From contig LRSR01002236.1 of the NCBI GenBank assembly GCA_001579985.1, positions 1 to 48,408 on the forward strand: a stretch of DNA of 48,408 bases, written 5' to 3'. The notes under the pieces are model-generated. The model ran no database searches, was not told the origin of the DNA, and was given only the letters and a program-made list of their open reading frames with translations. The translations under genes were made by a program, and so were the position numbers. Shown here piece after piece: positions 21,301 through 32,277 of this stretch (position 1 is the stretch's first letter; each line of letters opens with the position of its first letter). Source of the stretch: Hypsibius dujardini (taxonomy: Eukaryota; Tardigrada; Eutardigrada; Parachela; Hypsibiidae).

Positions 21301-24300
21301 TCCGTGTGATTCTATACAAAAAATAACATCTGAGGTGCGATTAAATAACCAATTAAAATGATCCATTAAAATGAGCATTCCACTTGCTAGATTTACCGGC
21401 GCATTCAATTTTTCGTGCGAGTTTTGGATTGTTTTGTTCGCATTTTTTTGCTTTGATAGTTTCAATGCATTTAGATTCATGTTTACAAAATATTTTGTAT
21501 AAATCATTTCAAGAAGGGAGAAATTCACTTTGAAGTCTCGTAGACAAGCGCCGTCGGTGTCCACGAAGTTTTCCTTTTTGCCACGCATAAAAAATAGAAG
21601 TTTAGACTACTTGGATTGAAGTCAAATGCAATTGAAATTTCGGAGTTTGGACTTGCAAGAGCGGTTAAAAGTTAAAAAGAAGTTAAAAATGAAGTGCATG
21701 AAGTAAATAAGAGAAAAAAGCATTTGCTACATTCTTTGAACTACAAGTTGATCCGGGATCGAGCAAAACACATTGAATGTTTCAAAATGCGTACAAATTT
21801 TCATTTTTACATAAAGGAATTACGTTTTTAGAATAATCTGCATGGAGTAAATTCCAGACACGAATTCGATAAAGAAATAGATTGCCTTATTGAAATTTCT
21901 TTTGAATGCTACGAGAGAGTTAAAAAACATATTTTAGACGACAAAAATCGACTTTTTTTAGATACCTTATTGACCAAAAACTACTCATGGATCAAGTTCA
22001 TATCACAAAACAACATACGACACACTGAAATTGGCGCTTTTATTTATGACAGTACCATTAATTGATTCTTAGTTTTATGTAGTTGAATTAAATTTCGTAC
22101 TTTTTTAAAACTTTTTTTTTGTCCCGAAAGTCACACGATTCCTTAAATTGCTATTTATACCTCCGCTAGAGCCATCATGGTCATGTAAGTTGATGTCGGA
22201 TGTGGTGACATCTGTGGATCAGAGAGGAGATGATAAAAATATATTTGAAAGAAAGCTTATCAGCTCAGTAAACACCGAGTTGCAGCTTAATCTGAGGAGG
22301 TGTGGTCGGTGAAAAGCCCGCTCGATTAATAATATACCCTTTCTCCTGGACCATATGTGCGGTTGTCCAGTTCTCTCGACTGTTTGATCCACCTGTTCTG
22401 CATTTCTCCAATGTTCCCCCCTGGTCGTCGTCCCGGTGGAGGCTCAATAATCAGCAGGCATTTAAACGCCTCCTTTAGCTGGCGGAGTTCCTTTTGTGTT
22501 TGTGTGTGCACACACATGGTGGAACAAATAAACACATACGCATCAGCTGGCGTGTGGACTCATCATAGGAAGAGTTACTTGTGGACTTTGCTAGTCGAGA
22601 TGCCATCAAATGTCAAATGTCAAATTCAAGCCAAATAAAATCAAATCGAGTTCTTTTCCGATTTCAAATTTATTTGATTTGATTTTGATTTGATTTCAAG
22701 CATTTTAAAGCCGATTTGAAAGTTCGGTCATAAACTAATCAAATAAATTTATCACACCGAGAAATTCATTGGCGGAGTCTGAACCAAAGCTGCCGATAGA
22801 ACGGAGCGAGCAAGGATTGCCACCTAAATCTTATTTGGGAACCAATGTAAAACCAGCTAAAAAAAGTGCCAAAACATTGAGAAATTGACGTTTTTTACAG
22901 GTTCTGTCAAATCAAAATGAAATCAAAATGAAATAATCAAATGACTTTCAAAATAAAAATTGAAATAAATTAAATGCGCCTTTTCGACATTTGATGTTAT
23001 TCATTTTTGGTAGTACACAATGGCGCGTTTTGATTAACAGGGAGTGGCAACATAAGCAACTCCCCTGGGGGCGCCCTAAGAATACAACGGTGGGGGAGGG
23101 GGTGATTCTAGACCCCAAGAACTGTTATTCGATCTAAAATGTTATGCTTGATGAACGTTTTGTTTGAGGTTAAAGTAGGTCCTATAAACTAAATAGAATT
23201 TGAGAGCTCGAACGACAGTGCCAGTACTTCAGACTCCCGCTGGACCCTTAGGGGTGCCCCCAGGGAAGTTGCTTGGGTTGCCACTCCCTGATAATTGAAA
23301 CGCGTTTCGCTGATGCGTGAGTTTACTTCGTGTTCTTGTGAGTTGCCGTTATCCGATACTTCCGTCCAGCCAAAGTCGCCGAATGAAACATGCCGAAACG
23401 GGAGGAAGGCTAGGAACACCTAGTTAGAACAGCAAACAAGGCCGAGAATTTTGACAGAGAAACGATTCAGACACGTATTGAGGTTTCATTGAAGGGCACG
23501 GCTTTTGTCCGATTTTATGCCTGCAGGCACCGAATTATGCTTGTAGAATCTGTGCATCTAAGCATTTGTTCGAATTAATTGCTAATTAATTAATTAAATA
23601 GTTAATTTAACAGAAGCTGATTCAGTTAAGATTTAAATAACTAAACGGTAGCTTGTTTAATAATTAAGCAATGAAACGGTGACTAAATTATTAATTAATT
23701 AATTTTTGCGCTTTCAAACACAAGCGGACACGCCCCCTATTGTGGATGTATAGCAACATCGATGATCCCAAAAAAAGTTCAAACATTCTGAAGATATGCC
23801 GATGTCTTGTGCCTACAGCAGACTGTCCATCCCCTCAAGCCGCCAGTGATAACAGTGCAAAGGCTCTGCTTACATAATCGCCCTCTGTCATGTTAATCCG
23901 AAAAGCGGCAATCTGCAAGTAAAAGGGGAAAGATTGGGCTATTTATATCGTTAGATTTCTATAAGATGGGCAAACAAAGGAAGCAGTTTAGATGTCGTTC
24001 TAATGTACCAGTAATTTATGTAAAGCATTGGCGTGACCCCAGTAAAATATCACTGCAACAAATTGCCGAACTGATCAAAGCAAACGCGTTTATCGATCAT
24101 AAATTAAATGTCGATGGTACCTCGACTTGTGTCCTTCACAAGCTGCAAAAGTTTCTCATAATCCATGTCGATCCTCCTCGAATCGAAAACGTACCGATTC
24201 ACCTGAGCGTTTGCTGTTGCGGCCTGTAAGACTTGGCGAATGTAAGCTGAGTAAGCTTCAAAAATGCTGTTGCTGTTCACATCGCAGATGATTGACGAAG

Positions 24301-25822
24301 TTTGCCAGTTGTAAAGTTTGACTAAATTTTCGAAAAGCGTTCGAATAGCAGCTCGGGAAATACTGCCTGTCGTAATCCACGTTGGCCACTTGTCCTTGTT
24401 GCGGAAATCTGAAGCTTGTGCGACACTAAAAGATAGAGGTCACGTGGTGCTAATTACGAATGACAATTTCACGGAAGTATCTAGAAACGACCTTGTCAAG
24501 ACGAGTTTATCCAGCTCCGTGGCGAATCGACCCACGCCTGTTACGTACGCGTCTGCACCTTTAATTAAAAACATGTTAGGAATTAGAGGATCGCGAGAAA
24601 CCCGCGGGACACTTATTAATTTTAAATTAAACTTTATTGCGTGAAAACGTATTTTTGAAAATAATTTAACCGACACGCTGCCTCGTCCCCTCTAGCAGTG
24701 GGAAAGTAGGTCACCACTCATTTGACTAATAATTCTCTTCTCGTTCGTTTGATCACAAAAGATCTGCTTTAATTTGAGGTTGTTTACGTTTCTTTTTTCA
24801 TCTTCTACGGGAAGCACCAAATCGACGTTTTGTCCCTGTGAATCCGCATCAGCTATCGGAAAATCGAACAGATCAAAGCTTCTCATCGTTATTCAAACGT
24901 GCTCAAATGTAAACAAACTTTGAAAGTTCTTTGGCCAATCGATTACCTGGATCTTATTTTCGTCGAAACCTTGCCAGAAAACAGATCCTCAGTTTTCCCG
25001 GACCCTCCTGAGAGTGAAGGGCTTTTTTGCATATACCATAATACCTTTGATTCTCAGTTTGATGAAATTAAAAAGTTCTACCAGTTTAGCTTGCTTACTC
25101 AAAGGGGCTAACTGATAGATTTTTCCAAACTTCAAAATAACAGAAACTGATAAAGTCGTGGAAGAAATGGCGCGCTGTCATTTTTAGGCAGAAAAAGCAT
25201 CCGGGATATCGCTGTTTTCTGATCATCTGCGAGTTTGACGTGTGGAAACGTTATTGATTGTTAAATTGAAAAATTGTTTTTATTTTTGTATAGGGCACTA
25301 AAATATCTAGCGTTCGGTGTTTCAATTTTCTTTTGTTTTTTTACTTGAAGGAAGTGGGAGCTGGTAGAACTTAATCTCAAAAATAAGTTTTCACCCGGTA
25401 AGCTAAAATTAGTCAACTTAATAATTTTTATACTTTTCAAAAAAAAAATTTTTCTTTGTTAAATAATTACTTTTTTTAAAGGGAGTCAACTTACTAATTT
25501 TTGTATGCCCGTACGTACCTGGCATGACAAAGGCCGTCACGTCTGGCGGATTGTCCGGTGAAAACCGTCTAATCCGGTAGTAATAAAGAGCAAGGACATT
25601 TTCGTACTCGGAAAGCCAGTCCAAATAGGATAAATTGTCTCTATAGATAATCGTCTGGCTGAAATTGAGCATTGGATATTTATTCCGAATATCGTCGCGA
25701 GCCGAGTCAAAAGCAGGGCCCACGTACGCCAGTCCGCCCAACATCAGCGGATATATCACGGCCAACGTGATGACCTCAACCTGCAGGACTCTTCCGGTAA
25801 TGTTGAAATTATCGCTGCTCAT
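18370..25822 (-). CDS. NPR-C-like receptor, copy D
   Basis: Twelve exons (minus strand): 25822-25519, 24558-24492, 24425-24121, 24052-24009, 23912-23874, 23419-23327, 22490-22338, 22211-22161, 21163-20957, 20302-20167, 19248-19167, 18448-18370; 519 residues, no breaks seen. Exons 1-10 form an ANF-receptor ligand-binding fold (LGGLAYVGPAFDSARDDI; FRNKDKWPTWITT; AFKCLLIIEP; RFINRTF; VGERIVPMAVTQLD; WPVPARPFCGFHGEASAC, the last matching the CGF...AC membrane-proximal loop of natriuretic peptide receptors). Exon 11 is the membrane segment; exon 12 gives a short tail with SWWIIEPKLLRLK and stop. No kinase-homology or cyclase domain. The start follows the ATG homologous to B and C; a second in-frame ATG is not present upstream and no cleavable signal peptide is evident, so a 5' exon may be missing. 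Intron 11 has a GC donor (CG|GCAAGT). Confidence 0.85.
18538..19078. mobile_element. MITE with GGGGCGGAGC core, in intron 11 of copy D
   Basis: Ends are inverted: left contains AATTTATGAAATTTATTTCAT, right ATGAAATAAGTTTTATAAAT. The middle has GGGGGCGGAGCT at about 18763 and its complement AGCTCCGCCCC ending near 18848, so the whole unit can fold. Same family as 20486-20893; non-coding. Superfamily unknown. Confidence 0.75.
19331..20150. repeat. 820-bp palindrome in intron 10 of copy D
   Basis: Left arm from 19331 (ACGAGGAAACATAGATGGGA) is matched by its reverse complement ending at 20150; the match continues inward to a centre near 19837, with about 130 bp extra of ATTGATTGAT-type sequence in the left arm. 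Both arms carry, pointing away from the centre, a similar open frame starting MSYRENSNRCYRP / MSYKENSNRCYRP, of unknown nature. Transcription would give a long hairpin RNA. Confidence 0.88.
20486..20893. mobile_element. MITE with GGGGCGGAGC core, in intron 9 of copy D
   Basis: Left end CTAAATTAGTTCAAGATTAA, right end the near-complement (CGTTAGTATTGGACTAATTT), with the core pair GGGGGCGGAGCC (about 20725) and AGCCCCGCCCCC (about 20788-20800). It is a second complete copy of the family seen at 18538-19078. Confidence 0.75.
21235..22065. other. Unidentified open frames in intron 8 of copy D
   Basis: This intron is about 1 kb, large for the family. It holds a 117-codon minus-strand frame (21588-21235; HEKLNAPVNLASGMLILMDH) and a plus-strand frame without its own ATG ending at 22065 (KEIDCLIEISFECYERVKKH) preceded by an acceptor-like TTTTTAG at about 21831. 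Composition is AT-rich but amino-acid use is not low-complexity. A decayed transposase is possible; I recognise no family. Confidence 0.3.
23022..23308. mobile_element. MITE with 45-bp inverted ends, in intron 6 of copy D
   Basis: Left GCGCGTTTTGATTAACAGGG and right TCCCTGATAATTGAAACGCG are near reverse complements, and pairing continues through CAACTCCCCTGGGGGCGCCC versus its counterpart near 23240-23275. No coding capacity. It ends only about 20 bp from the exon-6 donor. Confidence 0.8.
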
Positions 25823-26129
25823 ACTTTTGTCGCTTTTGGTCAAAGAGTGCTGTCAAAAAGTTGCGTTATTGATGTGGAATTAATTTCGATTTGATGCAAA
25901 TATGTTACGATGAAATGAGCGACTTGAGCCCGAGAATTTTTTAATACTACCGGAGAAAATGAGTTTATGTCATTGAAATAGGGATCTCCAAGACAGGTGC
26001 AAGGCTAAGGCGCATTTCGATCACCAGGGGGTGGCAATCCGGGGGGGGGTGTTCATCAGGGGTCTGGACCCCTGAAACTGCCACTCGACTCCAAATTTAT
26101 TCTCAGTGAAAAAATGTATTTTGGGGTTT

Positions 26130-26640
26130 AAGTAAATAATACCTAATAAATTTAATTTAACAATATATAGAGTTTTAATATATATTTATTCTAGTTTATA
26201 TATTTACTAGTTTTAGTTTTTGTCATTTACTGTGACGCCAAACATACTTTTTCGCTAAAAATTTTTTATTAAAAAATTTAAAAAATTTATTTGTAGTTAA
26301 GGTAAATACTTTTTCGCTAAAAAGCATAACATTCTGGATCGAATGGCAATCTCAGGGGTTCAGGCCCTTGCTGGACCCTCAGGGGGCGCCTCCAGGGGAT
26401 AAACGCGCCTCTGGGGCTAGGAGCTGTTGAGATGCCAGTTATATATGTCATTTGAACATCGAACAGTGGAAACTGATCGAACAATGAATACTTATTGCCG
26501 CTTGATGGGAGCGCCATCTGTTGAATTCGTTGCTTGTGATTATTTTTTATTTATGATCTGCCCTGCAATATTTCCGATTTTCATAGGAGGAGTACATGTT
26601 GTTTTGTGTGTGTAAGTGAGCTGCTAAATTTCATAATTAG
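26130..26640. repeat. Shared upstream segment of copy D
   Basis: About 400-500 bp, starting 300 bp upstream of the copy D start, is clearly homologous to 37410-37790 upstream of copy C: ACTGTGACGCCAAACATACT, AAAGCATAACATTCTGGATC, GGACCCTCAGGGGGCGCC, CATTTGAACATCGAACAG, TTGATGGGAGCGCCATCTG. It may be promoter DNA copied with the receptor or a dispersed element inserted in both places. No counterpart was seen before copy B. Confidence 0.7.
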
Positions 26641-26985
26641 GGATTAGCAGATTTAAAATGGATTAGCAGATTTTGCTGCGCAGAGTTGAAAAAATAGGAT
26701 GACCGCTAACTTCCGACACTTGTACGGCTATTGTTACGCTTCACTGAAGCATCCAGGAAGCCCGATTCCAAGACCCACCAGCTGTGCTCCAATAAGCGCT
26801 GAAAATGAGCAATGCTAAAAAAAAACAGACAATTATGAGAATAGTTCCGATTTGTTCAAGAAACGTTCTGTAATACGTTTGCATACTGTGCTCCATGATT
26901 CCCATGCGGGCGTATACAGAGGGTATATGAGTAGAATGTGAAGCAGTCAGGCAGTGCTCCTTTAAACCTTGCTAACACCAGGGAC

Positions 26986-27491
26986 TAACACCAGGGACTC
27001 ATTAGAGTCCTTACAAGTCGGAACCAAGACCCTTCCTTCATGGTAGAATATTGGATGATGTGATCAAAGGGGACAAAATGTATTTTTTTTCAAATCTAAA
27101 CCAAAAAATCGGCCTGTTTTTTCTGGTCATTTTCAGACGTGTGGGGTAATAGAGTCTAATTTTCACTGAGATTTCAAAAAAACTTGACAAACTTCAGTAT
27201 TTCGATCAAATTTAGGGTCCATTATATGCTCTGTATTATGGAACGCAAACGGGATGTTCAAATCATTCAAAAACAGTCCAAATTCGATGAAAAATTGATG
27301 TTTATAAAAATGATTTGAAATCTCAGGGGTCCCTTGAAAGAAGACCCCACATTTCTAGAGGTTTTAAAATGATCAGAAATTATATGTTCAATTTTAAAGA
27401 AAAGCATTTGCCCCATTCACCCCTCTGGCCCCTACGCTTGAAGGTCCCGACTCCGACTTGTAAGGACCTTAAAGGAATCTCTGGCTTACAC
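26986..27491. mobile_element. Inverted-repeat element, about 500 bp
   Basis: Left part AGTCCTTACAAGTCGGAACC and right part CCGACTTGTAAGGACCTTAA are inverted. The interior contains GGGTCC and GACCCC blocks but no gene. A diverged end of the same family is visible at about 30180-30250 (GTTCCAACTTGTAAAGCCCT). Confidence 0.65.
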
Positions 27492-27972
27492 CAAGGATCC
27501 AAGGTTTCAATTCGCTTCCGGACCCTTGAAATGAAGTTGACAAAAATATTTTTGAAAGCAATTCTGGTTTCAGGATATCACGTCCTATTTCCTGAACCCA
27601 TTTTCCTAAATCGAGCGTTACGAATTATCCCTGACGTTCATATAATCACATATACTGCCTTCGGGTTTAGACTATAAAAGCCCCGCCCTCTTCCTGTTTT
27701 GACTATATTCAGTTTTCTAAGTGCTGACCAATGTCTCTTTGAGTGATTATAACAAACTTGATAATTTTGGAAAGCCCGTATGTTTCTCAATCTTTAGATT
27801 TAAAACCCGTTTGAACATCGGTCAAGAAATTAACCAAAACTCAAAGGGTGTAAGAAAAACGGGGCCGTTTTGTTTTTTCGCTCAACACTCGTGCAGGCAG
27901 GGTTCAAATACTTAGGGTTTCAATTTTTTGTGTGAAAAGGGAGCTTAAAAGATTCTCAAAAAAGGAATGTGG

Positions 27973-28302
27973 TGTTGGGTGGTACCCAATAGTTACGCAA
28001 CACTTACTAACAGTATAGTGCATCTACCTAGTTAACTCATTCCTATCTACCCTCACATTCTATAATGTATTTACTCAGCTATTATTACGTACGTAGTTCC
28101 GCCATGTCGGCAGGAACTAGTACGTGAGCTCAGGAATTATTCTTTATTCCTGACTATATAAGCGTGTGTTCTACAGTAATCTAGGGGAGTTCCTTCCTTT
28201 CTTCTCTACCAGTAAATTCTTCCTACAATTCTTCTCATATTATACAGTCTAATAGCTTGCATGTTCAGGTTCTTCCGTCCTAGTAGGGACGGAGGCCTAA
28301 CA
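27973..28302. mobile_element. Solo LTR of an LTR retrotransposon
   Basis: 330 bp, starting TGTTGGGTGG and ending GGAGGCCTAACA, flanked by a 4-bp target duplication (GTGG at 27969-27972 and 28303-28306). It contains a TATATAAG promoter-like motif near 28156. No internal coding part remains, so it is a recombination relic. The ends resemble those of the LTR at 41265-41549. Confidence 0.8.
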
Positions 28303-30360
28303 GTGGGAGGGGACAAAAAGAGGGAAGAAAGGAGTGAGACTTGTGTAATCTAAGCTCTTTCCCCCTCCCAGTCACACTACGCAGGTGATAGATCCAGCAT
28401 TGCACAGACAATTATCGTGGCCACATTAACAACAGAATTGCGCCATATCAGCAGAGTTATATTTACCGTATTCTTAGCAAGACGAAAATGACGACGATGG
28501 CCGAAATTGCAATCCCAAATCCAACACTGTAATTCGTACTACTGTACGCTGAAAAGAGCAGCAGAATTTAGATATTGTACAATAGAAAGTAGGTAAAACC
28601 GAACAACTAAACAATAATAGGTTAAAAAAACAATATATTCTGTAACAGAATTCTGCTTAGAATACAACGGATAAATATATTCTAGTCATGTTGAAAGCTT
28701 TTGGGGTGTGGCTTGTCGGTTCTACCCAGAACTGGCATAGTTCTGCCTAAAAGGTTCTGCCTAAAAATTCTATTCTAGCCAAACCTGGGCGGTAAGTTTC
28801 GCGCTGGGTATATTTTACTTTTTCGCCTTGTTTCGTACGTACCAGACTTCTGACACGCGCTGGCTCCACCTCGAAATCCACAAAATGGGCGAGCAAGAAC
28901 TGGCCACACATTTGGCCATATCAATTGTTTTTTATTCCGCAGTTTGAGGTGCACGGCGTCTTGCTCTAGCACAATCTGCAATCCAATCACCTAAGTTCCC
29001 AAGCGACAAATCTAATTGTGCTACAACGTCATAAACTGACCAAATCTGTAGTATTATTCATATTAGGCAGGTATTTAATTTTAGTGCACAAAATCACGGA
29101 TAATTTGCCCGTTGCTGGGTCGAGCTGCGTCACCGCCATGGGGACAGTTCGTTCGCCAACTCCATCAATGGTCAGCGATTCCGTTTCGGCGTCCGTCATG
29201 AAGGTCCTGTTCATGAAACGAGGAGCAATCCTCCTGCCACCAAATTCCAAATTCCAAATTCCAAATTCCAAATTCCACTACAGTCATGTTGGCGGAGGTC
29301 ACAATCTCTCGGCGAATCTCTTCAAGGACCTTGCCAAGAAATATTGAATCCCTTTTTGACCCACGGCCAAATTTATTTTGAAGATGACTTATTTTTACAC
29401 CTGATTTATTCGGAACATTTAATAAATTATTTAGGGCGAGAAAGCACCTTGGACTACACGCCTTTATTTCTGCAGTAATACGAGGGGCACTCTAAACGTC
29501 TTGGCACTCGGTCATTTATATTGCGACTAGCATCTCTAGAGATTTACAAAAATAAGAACTACAAATAAATAGTGTCGTGTCGCTTTTAAATTAATTTTTT
29601 TTACTGTTCCTCCGCCAAAACCATCATGGTCATGTAAGTTGCGGTCGGATATGGTGACAGCTGCCCTTTGAGAAATTGGTGTAAAATGAGTTGTAAGATG
29701 TAACAAAAATCCAATTTAACGAACAGTAAAATCACAGATAAACTAAAACATGAAAAATTAAAATTTCAGGATTTAATAAAAATAAATTTTAACTCGTTTC
29801 ATGTTTTGTTTTTATGTTTTAATTCCAAACAAAATTCAAACTAATACTAACAGACTCATCGCGGCAAACAACGGCTCGTACACGATTTAGTATTCGATTT
29901 AGTACATTATATTCTGGCTGTTAAAAGTATGACCTTTTCGCAAAGGAAAATGTGCTTTGTGCATTTGGAGAATTTACACCCTTTCTTCTCTGAAGATGCG
30001 CGCCACACGTAAACTAGTCCTTAACAGCGTGTCTTTTTCAAAGCATTCTCCTTTTATACTCGACTTCTCTTTGTTCGTTTCAAAAACGTCAGTTTTCATC
30101 AAATTTAGATCGTTTTTCAGTGATTGAACCTCCCATTGTATTTATCAATGGGGAGCTTATATTGGACCTCAACAAACCCCACCCCCTGGCCCTACCGTGA
30201 AGGGTTCTGGTTCCAACTTGTAAAGCCCTGAATGAGCCTCTGCTAACAGTTATTGAGAAAGAACGCAGATATAGTTCGGTAGGTAAAAATTACCGTGCAG
30301 ATGGACAATTAGTGTGAGCTCAGGGTCTTCACGTGACAAAGGGTATCGAAGCAGCTTATT

Positions 30361-30550
30361 TTGTGGCGTTTATTTCGCCATTTTAGAGTCGTTAATCTGC
30401 CTGGTTATATTCTCCCGAGAAAAGCAGCCAAGGCGCTCCTTTTCTCGGTTATATGCTCGCTAATTGTGTCACTTGTGTGCATCTGTCTTCTGTGTGGTCA
30501 GTGTGAGAGTGAGATTAGCAAAGGAGACACAGCTACAGGTAAGCTGATGG
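30361..30550. repeat. Dispersed repeat with hairpin and hydrophobic open frame (copy 1)
   Basis: Homologous to 48260-48408 (shared CTCGCTAATTGTGT, GAGAAAAGCAGC..., GGAGACACAGCT.CAGGTAAGC). A GAGAAAAGC/GCTTTTCTC-type hairpin sits in the middle, and ATTAAC/ATTAGC ends are inverted. Copy 1 reads as a hydrophobic stretch (LLFSVICSLIVSLVCICLLC) followed by a GTAAGC donor-like site, but the frame is not kept in copy 2, so I call it a repeat. Confidence 0.6.
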
Positions 30551-30838
30551 GCGTGTCCTCGTATCGCCGTTGCGAGGGCACGCAAAATCCGGGATATTAG
30601 TGAGTTTTAAATAGCGACACAGACGCTGCAAAATAAGCGATCTTTGAATACGCTTACAATTGAATCGAAATAAAGTACTACAGAATCTCACCCATCCTTT
30701 TTGTTTGATTGCAAAGATGAGCGAACCACAAGACCGCAAGTGTCGATTGATCGATTGCGTAAGCAAACCCACCGAGGCTGATTTACTGGGGGGGGGGAGG
30801 GTTAGAAAGTACCACGGATGGGTTGAGATTCTACAGTA

Positions 30839-32111
30839 CAGAGGCCGATCCATTTGTTTGTGGCCGATTTTTATTAATTCCAAAATAAATACTAAAACTT
30901 CTCATGTCCACTCAAAATGTGTTCAATATGATGACCGCCCTTCTCGATCATCATTTCGACGCAACCGGGCCAAAATTTGAGAGCTCTGTGAATTTTGCGC
31001 TGGTCAAGCGTGGACCACACTGAAGTCATAACACGTCTCAAGCCCATGACAGTAGTCGGTGCCTTGTTAAACAATTCTCATTTAAAAATCCGCTCACACA
31101 AAAATCTATCGGAGCCCTATCAGGGCTGTTGCCCATCCAATCCTCTTTCGGAATGAACCGAATTGCGGCCAAACGAAGCCAATCCTGTGTCGGTTTCGAC
31201 GCGTGGGATGGGGCGGAGTCATGGTCGAAGACGGCTGCCTTCAAAAGCTTCCCAGGGAACAAACGAGGCATGTCATCCCGAAACATTGACGTGAGGACTT
31301 TTTTGATATAGTACTTGGAATGTATTTTCGCACCTGGTTTGATGAAACGAATCCTGGTCTTCCCGCAATCGCAGACTTCCGCAACAAACATCACGCCTTT
31401 AGGATGAGATTCCTTCCAACTTTTCTCTGTGCGTTCTCCCCGAAATTCGTAATAAATCTTCCGCTTTCTTTGCAATTGGTGAGGTACACCCAGGCCTCAT
31501 CAATCGTCAAAATATTTTTCCATTTTCGACCGCTGATCCAATTCAAGAAGCGTTAACCTCGTGTGAGGCGTTATTGAATCATCGCATCCGACAACCAGTG
31601 CACCATGTAATTTTTTCATACCTTCTCCTCTAATTCCTCGTCGATGACGCGCTGAATAGTAGTCTGCGATACTCCCAGCTCAAGAGCGATATGAGAATGA
31701 GTCAGCGGGTCGGGTCCAGTCGTGGCCTTCTTGACTTTTTTGAGGAGGGCTGCAGTCCTCACTTTTGTTTTGCCAGAGTTTGTCGCTTTTGATGGTGGTT
31801 TGGGTCGGCCGGCTTCTTCTGCTGCATTTTTTCTGATGACTTTGCTGACTCCAGATTTGGAAACAGCGATATTCCGTAGGAATAGTCCATTCACAACTTC
31901 GGTAGCCGAATATTTAAGGGTGTGCAAGGTCGAAATGGAGTGAGGCACTTCCAAAAATAGTTTACGAGACATTGTTAAAACGCACTGCAATCACTAAACT
32001 TTTGAAGCACGGCAAATTGGTCTGATCAGGTGTTTATTTATTGAGATAGATTCTGCAATGTGAGGCGCGCGCACGCACGGAGCGGGCCACAAACAAATGG
32101 ATTGGCCTCTA
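30839..32111 (-). mobile_element. Mariner-family (maT/DD37D-like) DNA transposon, decayed
   Basis: Inverted ends AGAGGCCGATCCATTTGTTT (left) and its near-complement GGATTGGCCTCT (right), flanked by TA; length about 1.27 kb, usual for mariner. Transposase runs on the minus strand: N-terminal part 31990-31616 (helix-turn-helix region, THSHIALELGVSQTTIQRVI), first catalytic Asp near 31500 (TIDEAWVYL), central and C-terminal part 31475-30900 (HDSAPSHASKPTQDWL, SPDRAPIDF, KFWPGCVEMMIEKGGHHIEH). The second and third acidic residues are 37 residues apart and the last is Asp, as in the maT clade. The reading frame is interrupted between 31616 and 31475 and again near 31070, so it is inactive. Confidence 0.88.
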
Positions 32112-32277
32112 TAATTCGCAGCAAAGCCATTTCTGACAGTCTTGGTTCGTCGTCCATCGAGCGTCTAATGTCAGTGTAAATTGTAAATGAAATAGTAAAA
32201 TATTATTTAACCGTTTACAGTGAATATAGGAGAACAAAATTAGTACTAAAAGCAGTAGTGCTAATGCAGTTTGACAA

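Larger units (their letters stand above)
26706..29660 (-). pseudogene. Receptor copy E, 5'-truncated pseudogene (exons 8-12)
   Basis: Minus-strand remnants of exons 8 (29660-29610), 9 (29329-29098), 10 (28975-28843), 11 (28548-28467, membrane segment) and 12 (about 26798-26706, SWWVLESGFLDAS). Exons 1-7 are absent. The exon-8 donor reads GA instead of GT. Exon 9 is 232 bp instead of 204 because five copies of the heptamer CAAATTC replace one, a 28-bp gain that shifts the frame. Exon 12 lies out of phase unless an internal AG is used. Exons 10 and 11 keep open frames and normal splice sites (WPVLARPFCGFRGGASAC). Intron 11 is swollen by a solo LTR and an inverted-repeat element. Confidence 0.85.

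Noticed and set aside
21235-21588. Possible P-element- or hAT-like transposase fragment.
   Set aside because: Only a vague resemblance; no catalytic motif or terminal repeats were found, so I list it as unidentified.
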